53,900 nucleotides of DNA from Ettlia oleoabundans (taxonomy: Eukaryota > Chlorophyta > Chlorophyceae > Chlamydomonadales). The DNA lies in the NCBI GenBank assembly GCA_019693395.1, contig JAAMXP010003073.1:1-53900 (forward strand). Direction: 5' to 3'. Made by a program: the position numbers and the translations under genes. Of the stretch, positions 1 through 11,704 are shown one piece after another. Position 1 is the first letter of the stretch, and each line of letters begins with the position of its first letter. The notes beneath the pieces are model-generated. The model was not told the DNA's origin. It ran no database searches and worked only from the letters and a program-made list of their open reading frames with translations.

Positions 1-451
1 GGCAAGTGTGGCACCAACAAGATGGCAGACTAGATAACAACATTCCAACAAAACAGGAAAATACGTGTCGCATGGCACTATCTCATACAGAGAAAGAGGA
101 TATGAGCAAGGGCGGACAAAAGTGCAGGCAGGGGCAGGCCATGCAGGTGACGGGTGGCGCGCACGATGAACAGGCGCAAGTAAGAGGTGCCCAAAGCTTA
201 AGCTGCCTCAAGGGAGGGTCGAGGGAGGTGCTGGTTGGGAAGGGCAGGAGCAGGGGCAGCCGGATGCAACTGGCCGATGCAACCCAAAACTGCCAAGCAA
301 GGGTCCCCAAGCATATGTGACACCTAATCCAGCAATCAAGCGCCACAGCGGGCCCCAGCCACTACCGGGATGCACAGATGGCCCATGACAGCCGCCAAGC
401 CCCAGCCGGTCAAGTGCAGGCCCAGGCGAGCAGGGATCCAGGGTCGACCCA
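1..451. other. No gene recognised; downstream flank of RRM gene
   Basis: This stretch lies beyond the stop codon of the minus-strand RRM gene. Open frames exist on both strands, but none shows a recognisable domain or a splice pattern that links it to a neighbour. It probably holds 3' UTR of the RRM gene and intergenic DNA. Confidence 0.4.
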
Positions 452-3400
452 TCAGAATGGCTGCGCCACTCCAATGCCAGCGGCGGAGAGATGTGGGTGC
501 AGCAGCGCCCGCCCCCGCCCGCTGCCCTCCAAGCTCAGCACCTCCATAGCATGGATGGCGTCGGCAGTGTCGCGGTCAGCGCCCCCCAGTGCAGCCCCAG
601 AAGCTAGCCCTGTGTGGCCGTCGATTGCCAGCACGACTTCCTCCTGCAGCAAGAAAGCAGCTCGCCGGGTGCATTGCACGGTGCAATTTACTTGAGCTAA
701 CTCGCAGCCATTCCAATGACTGTGGCTACTTCACAGCTAGTTCACAAATTGCACATCATATTTATTGATGTAACCAGTTCTCAATGCCAAACACACCAAC
801 ATGCTGTGGCAGCCACCCCTTTGGCACGCACCACCCGCGTGTCAGCCCATACCCCTTGCATGCCCTGGTGGCTAAGCAGCGGGGTATGGTGATCACACAC
901 CTGGCGAGGCACCGCGGAATCGATGGCCACAATGGAGCCCTTGATGTGATGCGGCCCGTGCGCCACCACCCTCTGGATAGCGGCTTCAGTCTCAAATGTC
1001 ACAAACCCAAAGCCACGGTGCTCCCGCTTGTTGTTTTTGTCTGCAAGCGACAGCAAGGTACAAAGAGGCAATCAATGTAGACCCTGCCCTGCTTCTCTCA
1101 GCATCATGACGGTGAACTGTACCAGTCCTTGAAATCCGTCCACCATAAACGGACCAGTACGTGGGTACAAGTCGCAACAGGTAGATATCCTGCACCAACA
1201 CTCCTTATAAGTTATAAAGTAAACTAGGACTGTAAAATGACCGGCGCACCTCGCGGCAGATATACATCCAGCACGAAGCCAAAGCGCATGAAGTGGTCCT
1301 TCACATCCTGCTCGTTCGTCTCCTTGTTCAACTTGCCGATGAATATGCGGGGCCCTGCAGAGGGCAGAGACAAGAGGGGAGAGGCAGTTAACTGGGAGCA
1401 AACAGGGAACGTATTGAACGTGAGGGGGCTTGCGGGGCATGAGACAGGAGGAGAGAAGGGATGGCAGGGTGTGTAAGCACTCCATTCCTTGGGCAAACGT
1501 CGGGCAGGGACTGTAAAGGCGGAGAAATGTGTGGATTGAGGCCGCGGATTGACAGGGCCACAGGACAACACTTGAGTTCTGGTCATCCAGAGTTGCCCAA
1601 GCTGAAGACAGCTGGCAGGCAGGCAGGCAGGCAATGAAGAGGAGCTGCTGCTTACTGCCCACCTGCTCTTGCAGAGGCCGGCCCTAGCGAGCCGCTACCG
1701 CTGCTGCTCAGGGTGGGCGCGGGGTTGGACAGCGTGCCACGCAGCCAGCCGCCGTGCACGCTTTGCTCCTGCTGATGCTGGCCCAGCAGGCTAGCAAGGT
1801 CGGTCTGTGAGGAGGCCATTGTACCGCCAGTGGACTGTGTGGTACCGCCGTACCGCCCCGTTGTCGCGCTGCTGGCGGCTGCAGCCGCCGCTGAGTTAGC
1901 GCTGAGCAAGCTTATGAGCTGAGACGGGCTGCTGCTGTCCAACAGGCTCTGCCCTGCGCTGCTGCTCAGCTGCTGCTGCAATGCCGCCGCCTGAGCCTGT
2001 GCAAGGAAATTAATGTTCATTCCCGCCGACCCAAACGCGCCAGAGCCCATGCTGCTGAGGCTGGTGCCGTAGGGCCCGCTGCTGCCACCCTGGCCACCAT
2101 GGTAGCTGCCATCGCTGCCACCCATCCCGCCGCTTGTGCCAAGGTGGTGCCCCCCGTGGTAGCTTCCTCCGCTGGACTGCCCTCCGTGGAAGCTGCTGCC
2201 TGCCGCCATGGCCTGGCTGCTTTGGTAGCTGCTGCCTGCGCTGTGGTAGCTGGTACTGCCGTGTGAGCTGCCGTTGCCCTGTAGCAGCTGCACCTGCTGC
2301 CCCGGTGAACCGCCCAGCAGCCCAGACGAGGCCATAGACAGCGCTGGGTGGCTCATCTGGCGCCCGCTCATGCCCAGAAGCATGCCGCTGCCCAGCCTGC
2401 ATCTCATGAATAAACCGGTCGGAACACTAGGGGAGCAAGATAGAGTATGTTGGATGAATACAACATACAAATGAGGTTATGGGGTAGGCAGTGAAGCCCA
2501 AAAAACAAAGGTGGGCATGGCTTGGGAGACTGCACCGAGCCCTTCTAAGCACGTGACACTACAGCCCCTGCCTCACCGCCCTCCTCCTTGCCACTAATGC
2601 TGCAGCCCAAGCTGCAGCCCAGCAACCAACCAACAGAGAGGTATGCTTACCCTGGTGGCGATGCGGCAGCATTGAGCCCCCGCATCATGCCAAGCTGAGA
2701 GCTGCCGTGGCTGCTGCCGCCCGCAAGCTGCAGGTTGGGCTGGCTCATACTGCGGCAACAGGTGGAAGGGGAAGGATAGGCAGACCCGTCGGCCGGCGGA
2801 CTACATATGTCACTGCTTTGCCCCTACCGACAAGGTAAGCAGAGAACAGGCTGTTCCAGCCAATAGGCAGGGAGGCAGCCAAAGATGGGACCAAACTGGT
2901 ATGCTCAGGCCATGGCAAGGCTGGAGGGACAGGCGAGCCGCTGGCCCGCTGCTCACGCCTCGCTGCACTGCCTTACCTGCCCCATCCAACGCAGCAAGTC
3001 ACCTGCCCCGCCTACATCTCATGGTGCCCAGCAGCACACCTATCGCATGCATGACCCCGCACCTCAGCCTGCCCGGCAGCAGCGTGGTCTTGTCCTTGGG
3101 CGTTGCTCGGTCTATCGCAATCTCGTTGCCATTGAGCACATGCGTCTGACTCATCACAAGCTCAACTGCAAAGGCATGATGACGACCCAAGTACCGGTGC
3201 AGCGATTGGGCGGCCAAGCCCCCCAATTAGCTCAGGCAGCAGAGGGGGTGCAGCATGTGTGCGGCAAGATGAAGGTAGCGATTGAATGCTTGGGCTACTG
3301 GTGCCAGCAGCTGGAGCAGGCAACATGAAGCAGCACAAAAGTCAATGTGCCTCAAGAAATGCGCATCTGCAGCGAGCCCAGATCACCGCTTGCTGCAGTG

Positions 3401-4954
3401 CAGCGCCGCACCTGACTCTGGGCTGCTGTATGTGACGAAGCCGATGCCTCTGTGGCCCTGCTTGGAGGGATCCTTTGGCATGTAGCAATCCTGGCAGATG
3501 CCGAACTGCAGCAAACAACATCAACGCAGGGCTGTGACGGGGGCTGGCAGATGGCGTCACATGGCGCAAGTGCTGCCTGCTTTGCTTGGCACCCCTGTGG
3601 CATCACAGAAAGGGTGTGCTGCCGCCGACAGAGAAACACATTGCCTGGCTGGCTACCCAGCTGGCTGCCTGCCAGGAAGCGGACAGGCACTGCACTGGCT
3701 TCCACAGCTGCTTGCCTGCTCAAAATATTGGCGGAATTGCGCATCAGATACCGAGGAGGGGATCCGAGCCACAAAGATTCGGGTAGTACGAGCCGACCCG
3801 ACCTTGCCCTCAGGTAGTGCAAACTTTGCCTCACACTTGCGCCCGTCGATGCTGTGCTCCGCATTGACGGCCTTCAGAGCATCGGCTGCGAGTGCGCGAG
3901 AGGGAAGGAGGAGAGGGTGGCGGAGAAGGTGAGCACCGTAATCAACACAGCACAGCAGGAGCCAGGAGAGCGGCAGTGTTGACCCTTCTCTCCAGGGGCT
4001 GTGGCTTAACCCAGGGAACTATGTGCATTGGCTGTACAGCTTCTCAACCACCACCACTGCCACTAATGAGTGCTGACTGCTGCGGTCAGTTGCTGTCGCC
4101 ATACTCCTACGTCTGCCAGCTATCCCCGTGTCCCTCCCCATTTTGCTAGCAGAACGGCTTGCTAAACTATCTCGACCGCTTTGCGAACAACAACCAGCCT
4201 GCAATTCAACCTCATGCCTCATAACCGGCACTTTCAGTGGTGCATGTCACTGCCCCCACTGCCGAAAACTACGCTCCAATTTCCATTTTGCATTGCTCCC
4301 GCCACTCACTCGTGCTGCGGAATGTGACAAATCCAAACCCACGAGATTTGCCCGTATACTTCTCCCGCATGATCTGCGCCTCCTCCACCATTCCAAACTG
4401 GTTGAAGTGCTGCTGCAGGGTAGCATCCTCCGTCTGCCATGGCACGCTGCATGCGGCGGGGGCGCAGAGCATAGTGGAGGAGAGTCGGGGCAGCAGGGGT
4501 GGGGGCGGGAAACAAGCCAGCAGTATTACCGCGGCTGAAAAGTACACAGGGCCACTGCTTGGACATTCACTGGCTCGTGTCTTCCAGAATGGCACACACT
4601 GCACAAGAGCTGCGGCAGCACAGGGGCGCAGGGCGATTTGCCGCCATCACAGGGGCGCCGGGCAGGGGCTTACCCTAGCACCACCACCTTGCGCTGCTCA
4701 AGCTCAGCTAGTTCTGCTTCCGGCGGCGTGGAAAGCTCTCCCATGCTGCCATGGCTGCTGGAAGAGATGGAACCCTGGTTATTGATGCCTGCGGCCACCT
4801 CCTGCTCCGGGATGGTGGCCGGCAAGGGCGAGCGCGGCGAGGTGGCGGCGGCAGCGCGGCGGGGGGACGGCTGGAAGGCTGACAGCGCTGACAGCTGCTC
4901 CTGCTCATGCCACCCCCCGCTGCTAGTCGCCGTCGCAGCGGCCAGGTTGTCTAT
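452..4954 (-). CDS. Three-RRM RNA-binding protein (hnRNP A/B or DAZAP1-like), 5' exon unresolved
   Basis: Ten exons join in one frame: 4954-4674, 4446-4310, 3885-3716, 3505-3412, 3165-3063, 2749-2651, 2396-1663, 1354-1250, 1040-901 and 643-452. They encode 684 residues. RRM1 (about 88-167) has KVVVLG as RNP2 and KSRGFGFVTF as RNP1. RRM2 (about 174-252) has TRIFVARI and HRGIGFVTY. RRM3 (about 541-620) has RIFIGKL and HRGFGFVTF. Between RRM2 and RRM3 lies a roughly 280-residue linker rich in Gly, Ser and Gln. A 64-residue tail follows RRM3. Such proteins bind single-stranded RNA and act in splicing, mRNA stability or translation. The intron after 3716 uses a GC donor. The first supported exon opens after an acceptor (CTAACAG), so at least one upstream exon is missing; ATGs near 5401 or 5458 ending at a GTACGC donor near 5300 are possible but unproven. 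The exact orthologue is not clear. Confidence 0.85.
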
Positions 4955-5528
4955 CTGTTAGGGGAATGCCCTGCAGGTTACAGTGGAAAAGGAGCCCACG
5001 CCCCGAGTGTGGCCAGCGAGGGCAACTGGGGCCACCCTGCCAATTGCACCTTCTGCCCAGCCCCCCTCCACTACAAAACATATCTACGCTGCTTGATGTG
5101 GCTTAAAGGCCGGCTTGAAGGCTCAAGCCACCAGGGCTGGAGCGAGCACCCCCCGCAGACAGACCTCAAGCGGTTTCCAAGGGGTGTGAGCCGTCTCACA
5201 AATTCCTTACAGACTTGCACTCTTAGTAACGCTGCACCAAACGGCGAAAAGAGAGCTTCTGCAGGGTCGCTGCACTTGGCAGCAGCGTACCTTGAGGCGT
5301 GGAGCTTTCAGGGCCTGTAGAATTACAACAGCTGGCGATTGATGGAATGGGTAGCCACAAAAAGACACCAACGGGCACAACAGCGGTGCTTTCCTCGCCA
5401 TTTTGGTGCAAGGCATAACAAGAGGGGTTGAGAGAATCTGAACCTTGGTCTCCTGCATCCGCTCAACGTTTGGCCTATTTACTACGTTTTGAACCTGCGG
5501 GACAGCAGCACCAAGTTAGGGCTCTTGA
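4955..5528. promoter_or_regulatory. Shared 5' region of divergent RRM and ARPC2 genes
   Basis: The minus-strand RRM gene and the plus-strand ARPC2 gene run away from each other here. Both seem to lack their first exon or exons, which should lie in this 0.57 kb. On the minus strand an ATG-led frame at 5458-5300 ends at a plausible GTACGC donor in phase with the next RRM exon. On the plus strand no stretch resembles the ARPC2 N-terminal half. A bidirectional promoter is likely, but no core element could be pinned down. Confidence 0.35.
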
Positions 5529-6277
5529 ATGATTGCCCCGGACTGGGTTGAAGCCCTTAGCAGCAGCAGGCTGGCTGGGACTTCCGATCCGCCCGCCAAA
5601 ACTATGTTGCGCCGCGACAGAGACCCTCAGGGGCGGGCTAGGTTCAATCTACAAGTGGAGCGCCCTGCTGCCAGCAGCGTTCCGGTTGCCGAGGCGCTCC
5701 TATGGGCATTTGTGGAGGCAGCCGGTGGTTCACGAGCGGGAGGACAGGGGTTGTTGCCGCGGGGCATTACAATTGCAGCAACAACAACAACAGCGGCGGC
5801 GGCGGCAAACGAAGGGGGTCACGTGGCCAAGGCGGTTGAAGGGGAGGAGGGGCAGCAGCCGCAGGGTTCAGTAGCCAGCACGCTGTGCATACGGTTTGCA
5901 GTCTCAGATCCCACAGCAGAGGAGCAGGTGGAGGAGGCGGCTCGGCTATTTGAGGTATGTGTCACTTCAGGTTACCTACTTGCAGGAGTATCTGATGAAG
6001 CTGGCTTCGGGGCACTAGCAGGAACATACACTGCCACCCTGCCCTTGGGTTGGAAATGTGATCTTGCCAGGCACAACACTCTTCATTGACGTCTCCGTGC
6101 CCCGGCCACCTCTGCGCTGGCTCATCAGCGGCAATCTGCATCCCCTGCCCCCCTGGTACGCAGGCATACTGGCATTATCACATCAAGGCAGCCAAGTCAG
6201 ACTTGCACTGCAAAATGCGGCAGCGCCTCACCGCAATGCGGCAGCAGCTCATGTTGACCAAATTCGATGGCTTGTAA
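5529..6277 (+). CDS. ARPC2: Arp2/3 complex subunit 2 (ARPC2/p34-Arc/DIS2), C-terminal half
   Basis: Two exons, 5529-5954 and 6164-6277, join in phase 0 and give 179 residues. The second exon carries AYWHYHIKAAKSDLHCKMR, which lines up with the long C-terminal helix of ARPC2 (YLHYHIKCSKAYIHTRMR in animals). The preceding segments match the ARPC2 pattern as well: VAEALLWAFVEA before a variable loop, then STLCIRFAVSDPTAEE before the helix. ARPC2 forms the structural core of the Arp2/3 actin-branching complex with ARPC4. Known ARPC2 proteins are about 300 residues, so roughly 120-160 N-terminal residues are not found here. They may be in unrecognised upstream exons, or the gene may be truncated. 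The loop holds an Ala/Thr-rich insert near residues 80-100. The TAA stop lies inside a TGTAA string. The start ATG is provisional. Confidence 0.7.
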
Positions 6278-6532
6278 CTGGTGGGAACTGTTTGAAGTTT
6301 CAAGGGCAAGATAGCTTGCCAAGAGGACAAGAACAATCCGACGGGCAACGCCCCCAAAAAGTGTCCTCAGCAAGTTGCAACAGGGCTGCAGTCAGTGTCA
6401 TAGCATGACAGAAGGCAACCGCCACAGGCAGGGTTGGTTGACAAGGAAAAGCTGAAGCTTAGGCGATAATTTAACAGACGAGGCTAGAATCAGCTGAGGT
6501 ACAGGGTGATGATTAGTTTGTTGACTTGCTCG

Positions 6533-9500
6533 TCAGGTCAACAGCGCCGTCACATCCTGCAGTGCTGCCGCCAGCCACGAGGCGAGCCGCAGCAGGCCAA
6601 CATGCAAAGCCAGCCGCCAGCGCCTGCACCCAGCCGCGCATGCATCAATGCAGGCTACTGAGTCGGGCTGACATACAAGTCAGTCTAAAGGCTAAGCAGC
6701 ACAAGACATCCCCAGGCATGGGCTGCTTTTCTGATGCGACCATGTTCCGTTGGCTGACTCATGTTTTAAGCATCAAGGGACAGGATTGACAGGGATGCTA
6801 TGCAGCCGCGTGTGCTGCTGTCTGGCAGGCTGCCAGTACTCACGCGAGGCGCGACTGCAGGGCCCCGACATACTGCAGCTGTATGTGGTCCGCCTCAGGT
6901 GCCCGCATGCCACGCAGCGCCCAGGTGGCGTTCACACGCAGACGGTCGCCCAACGTGGCTCCCAGCAGCACGGCTACATCAGGGGCAGAAGGGGCTGGCT
7001 GTAAGTTGGCGGGCATGGATTGCAGCAAGCCTGGAGAACGGCCAGAAGCCACAACTCTCCACCACCACAGTCACTGGTGGCCCTGCCCAGGACGCCACCA
7101 GCAGCACCAAAACCACTGACCCCGACCCTTGCCTGAGTGGCGCACCACGGCCGATTGGCGCAGGCTGTCCAGCAGCGGCCTGGGGGCCTCGGTCAGCACC
7201 GCTGCCAGGTCAGCAAATGAGGTGATGCCCGCCTCCTGCCGCACCTGCAGGAGTTGAAAGCATTTGCCACGTGTTTGGGGCTCCGGCATGGCCATCATAC
7301 CCGTGCAGTGAAGTGGGCGTGCTCCCAACACGCCCCTCCCTCGTCCATCCCATGCATGTCCGTATGAGAGCACCTATTGCATCCGGAGAGCAGGCCCCTG
7401 CTACGCACCCGTCTCCGCTCTTCTTTGCTGACTTTGGCCCAGTTCTTGGGGCGCAGAATCTCCGGCAGGATGCGCCCACCCTTCTCACCCACTAACTGGG
7501 TGGCAGCTAGCTGGGCAGTGGCCATGTCGCCAAGGACTACAGCGCACCACAACTGCAGAGTAGGACAGCAGCACAGATGGGGAATGAGATTAAAATGCGG
7601 GCAGGGGTCTACAAATTAAAATTTGAGTAGCGTGCTACAAATGCAAAAGCCCAGCAGCAAGCTGAGGCCTACCAACATGCATCCAAATATGCTGCCTTGC
7701 AGCCAGAAGTTGCTGCAACCTGGAAGCAACGATGACGCTGCCAGCCGCCACACCTGGCAATACAGGTGCCGCAAGTTTTCAGGTATCGACACGTAGACAC
7801 CGTGGTCCAACAGGATGAGCTGCGGCCGCTGCCGCCAACCCAAAATCCGCGCCAGGAGAGGCGGCGGGTCGGGCCGCGGCCGCACCAGGATGTTGCCTGC
7901 GAAATCAAGCAAGAGCAACGTCTTCACACTCAGCATGGTGGCGGTTGCACAGCCCAGGTGACGGACCTGTAACTGGATACCATCCCCCAGCAAAACCAGC
8001 AGGCAGCTCCACCACCCATGGCCTGGAATGCTGTCCTTCATGCCTGCCCCCATGCACCTTCAGCCCTGGCAGATCCCATCCCCGTCGGCTTGTTACACAC
8101 CAGCCAGCAAGGCACAGCACAGAGCACACATGCACACGCACCCTGCCCCCCCAATACAACCGTACCATCACGCACCTGGGTGTGGGTCGCCATGAGTGAA
8201 CCCGTGCAGGTAGGTCTGCTGAGCAAAGGCATCCAGCAGCAGCATACCCACGTCTCGCGGGCGCAGCCCCTGCTGCTCCAGGCACTCAACATCCCTGCAG
8301 CAAAGCCAGCGCAGCTGGTCATGTGAAAGTTGTTCCACAACGACAACAACCCAGTTTGTAACTCACGAGTGTCTAGCTTAAACATGGAATCCCAGCCAAG
8401 CGGGCAGGTGGCTAGTTGTTCAGGTGGAGTACAGCATGCTGCTGTGCTTGACGAGATGAATACAACAGCCTGCCATGTCAACCCCCCTTACGTGAGCTTG
8501 CAGCCCTCCACCCATTCCATCGTCAGCACGCGGGGCGAGCAGTAGCGCGGCATGATGCGCGGCACTGCCACGTCAGCCCGCCCCGCCATGCACTGCGCCA
8601 GCCTGGCAGCGTTGCTGGCTTCGTGGCGAAAATCAAGCTCAAATTGCAGCTGCCTGCTCATTGAAGGGTATAGATGGGCATTGGTGGGTACACGGCAATG
8701 TGCAGGGCCGGTGTGGAAGGTTGATGAGAGCCAGTGTGTTGACATGAGCACAGATAGTAGGCAAGATGAGTAACCCAACCCAAGTCTATTGCCGACATAA
8801 TACACTGGCAGATAGTTAAAGCTGACTGGTGGTAGCAAACCAGCCAACCAGTTTACCTTTGAAGCTCCTCGAACAGCCAGCGCCAGCTGGTGGCAGGGAA
8901 CAGCCAGTGCCCGGCGTCTGCCAGGGACAGCATGGTGGCCAGGTCTGCCGCCACGGCAGCTTGCAGACCAGGATACTGCAGGGACCAGCACAGGAAGAGG
9001 GGATAGACAGGCCAGCAAACTACACAAGCTGCTACAATGAACCATATGCCATGTGTCTCTTCCTGGATGCCTCACGAGGATTCCATTTTAGGCTGTGCCA
9101 GTCAGTCTGCCTCAGTTGCGCATAGCAAAATAGAGTGCATGTGCGAACACTCCCCAACGCACCTGCACCTTCACCGCCACGGTTGTACCGTCATGTAGCC
9201 GTGCCTTGTGAACCTGCGCAGCACCAGCAGCCCCAAGGCAACAGTGGTTCCGAAAAAAGACCAGGCCCATCTACGGGGCAAAACACAGCAGTTGATAGTA
9301 TGATACAATGAAGAGTGCTGGATAGGAATCGTAACCAGCTGGCTGAATTGATGACTACCCAATGCTCACGCCACCATTCCTGTCGCACTTCATGCAGGCT
9401 GACACCGGCTCTATAACTGCACCGCGCCTGTGCCAGGGAGGCGGCTGCCGTGGCTAGCGGCTCAAACTCGGCAAACAGCTCCTCTGTTGGCGCCCCCAGC

Positions 9501-10837
9501 TCCTGAAGCACCACAGAGGCGGCATCAGCAAAGGGGCGGGGCGGCACGCGGTCCTGGAGCGCTTCAAGGGTTCTGCAAACCCGGGGGGTCACACAGGGAA
9601 GCGGAACGGCAGGGAGGTAAGCAGGCAGGTGTATAGGCAGCCACGGAAGGGGACCCGGGGTGGGTGGGGGGGTGGGGGGCCTTTGGGCGGCAAGAGTTGT
9701 GCCATGTTAATAATGGCGCTAAACTGCCAATGGCAGGAGCGGCGCCACAGCGTCGCTTCTCAGCCTCCAACAAAGGTCGTGCAGCACCTCAACAGCTCAT
9801 GATGCATGGCGCTGCCACAGAAGCTGTCCCACACAGCACAGCCACGCAGCTCACTTGCGATACTCGGGCGGGGCGGCGTTGAGGGAGACAGCAAGCTGAC
9901 CGGCCTGCAAGACCACGGGAACCATGCTCAAGGGTGACAAGAACAATTGAACAGGCTGCTTGACTGTTGACAAGACGCATGTAAGTAGCTTGAGATGAAA
10001 CCAATGCATGCTGTCGCAAGGATGTCACCAGCTTTGTTGCAGCATCATAGCACTACGCTGTTGGGGAGCCCTCGCTGTTTTTGGCAGTCCATGGTGCCGA
10101 TGGTCGTACGCACTCATGCGCGCACAGACCTTAATGTAGATGCCACCATTGGACTGGATGGCCAGCAACAGCTTGCTGGCGGCGTGTTCGTGCAGCTCCG
10201 CCAGCGCCTGATGGTAGGCAGGTGCCTCTGGCTCGGCAGCGTACTGCGACGCCACCGCCTTGTACTGCAGCAGCACAGACAAACAGGGTGTTGATGCCAA
10301 CAGAGGTCCAGGAGACGGGTCGCCTGCTACTGTCAGCATCTGGCTGCTGGGTGCTGGCCCTGTCCAAACAGGCACACTGGGACAGTGCACTAGCACACAC
10401 GTGGGCACTAGATCCCAGTGAGCAGGCAAGCTAAGACGGCAGGCTGGAGTACTTGCCTTGTAGGCTGCCCAAGTGCCCCACCACACAACCCTGGCGGTGC
10501 GTGGAAGGCTTCGCACTATCTCGATAGCGTCAGCATCATCCCTGCCATTCACCACAAGGGCACCAATGCCTGCTAAGGGCAGGCCCACAGCCGCAAGCCC
10601 TGCAACCTTGCCCAAGGTGGCTAGTGCACGGTGCAGCGGGCTCCTTGCTGCGCGGGATTTAGCTTTGGACCCATGCCGTGCGCGTGCACTGAGTGTGCGG
10701 ATGCCCGCTTGCTGCAGCAATGCAGCAGGGAGCTCCCACAGCTGTTGCTGCTGCGAGGCTGCGGCAGAGGGCGGCAGCCCCCAAGCCTGCCGGGCCGCTT
10801 GAGACAGCAGTTGCCTAAGCTTTAAGCTGCGCTGCAT
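6533..10837 (-). CDS. ABC1/ADCK (UbiB family) atypical kinase
   Basis: Thirteen exons join in frame to 612 residues: 10837-10457, 10264-10130, 9904-9855, 9572-9428, 9213-9163, 8975-8857, 8653-8492, 8294-8176, 7896-7754, 7552-7409, 7244-7133, 7030-6844 and 6623-6533. The N-terminus (MQRSLKLRQLLSQAARQAWG) is a basic amphipathic organelle-targeting type. All ABC1 signatures are present: KAGQ (172-175), the AAAS loop (231-234), VAVK lysine (252), ELDFRHEASNA, HGDPHPGN (382-389) and DHG (418-420). ADCK/UbiB proteins support coenzyme Q or prenylquinone metabolism in mitochondria or plastids, probably through ATPase rather than protein-kinase activity. Which organelle and subfamily cannot be fixed from sequence alone; ADCK1/5-like is plausible. 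Introns 1, 4 and 11 have GC donors. The last donor overlaps a TGA, so retaining that intron would end the protein at residue 583 and remove about 30 C-terminal residues. Confidence 0.92.
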
Positions 10838-10883
10838 TAATAATGCAACTTGAAATAGTTGTCGTTATGTGATAGCCAAGTTT

Positions 10884-11338
10884 TCACTCCATAGGCTCAA
10901 AGGCATACGGATCGGGTCCCTCTGCCTCCCCCTCCTCCTGTTCCTGCAGTGGCTGCTGTGGGCGCGGCGACTGCACGGGTGGTGCAGGACCTGCCTGTTG
11001 CTGCTCTTCGCTAGTTTCCAAGTACCTGGACGCCAGCTCCTGCAGATCGTGAGCCATAGTCCCTGTCATGTGCGATCACAGCTAGCCTTGTTCCCAACAT
11101 GCTGTGCACACGCAGCCGTGCAGTTATGCCGGCAGGTTATTTCGGCGCCAGCGCCACCAGTTTAGCGCTTGGAGCCAACGTCGTGGGCGGGTGTAGCGCT
11201 TGCCTGCTGCAATAGATGCTCAGCGCGGGCAACCGAAATGCCGCGCTTGCTGGCAAAGGCTGTGAGCGCTGAGGGGTAGCACAGAAGTTTTGTTGCCGCT
11301 GCCGCCTGCTGCTCCCGCTCGTAAGAGGAACCGTGCAT
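10884..11338 (-). CDS. Small hypothetical protein upstream of the ABC1 kinase
   Basis: Two exons, 11338-11204 and 11039-10884, join in phase 0 through an intron with a GC donor (CAG|GCAAGC) and a CTGCAG acceptor. They give 96 residues. Residues 1-60 look helical and basic to mixed (KRGISVARAEHLLQQELASR); the tail is Pro, Gln and Glu rich and ends DPYAFEPME. No family was recognised. The stop is only 46 nt before the ABC1 kinase ATG on the same strand, with no intervening ATG. That spacing fits a bicistronic transcript or an upstream ORF of the kinase mRNA. It could also be read as chance frames; the consistent splice phase and ATG start favour a real gene. Confidence 0.5.
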
Positions 11339-11704
11339 CCAATGCTGTGTCGATATGGTTCCAGCTATTCGCCCAGACCAAGAACTGGTCGCTTAACGCG
11401 TTGTTGTGGCTCCGCTGCTGTTTGTCTGTATATCGAGGCTGATCACGGGGGACTGGAGGGCTTGACAGGAAGGGTTTCGCGCTGGCGAAACTGGCTGCGG
11501 GACAACGCAGGACAGCTGGCATATCTGGTAGGAAGTCAACCTGGCGACCAGCCTTCGCCCTTTCGCGCACAGCCCTTTGCTTCACGAGGTTTCAATTTCA
11601 AGTCCAATCAGCCACTTGATCGGCTGAGCAGGTTATCTGCAAAACCTGCAGCAACACCGGTAGAGGGGAGAGGTAGAGCGCGGCCTCCATCCAATCCAGA
11701 CAGA
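11339..11704. promoter_or_regulatory. Divergent promoter between the small ORF/ABC1 pair and FAD5
   Basis: These 366 bases separate a minus-strand ATG (11338) from the plus-strand desaturase ATG (11705). Both 5' ends must be controlled from here unless extra non-coding exons exist. No TATA-like box could be assigned with confidence. Confidence 0.4.

Noticed and set aside
4907..5320. 137-residue plus-strand ORF upstream of ARPC2
   Set aside because: It was tested as the missing ARPC2 N-terminus but shows none of its motifs and overlaps the RRM gene antisense.
5223..5458. ATG-led minus-strand frames as the RRM gene first exon
   Set aside because: A donor in the right phase exists, but the peptide has no support and other starts are possible, so it was not joined to the CDS.
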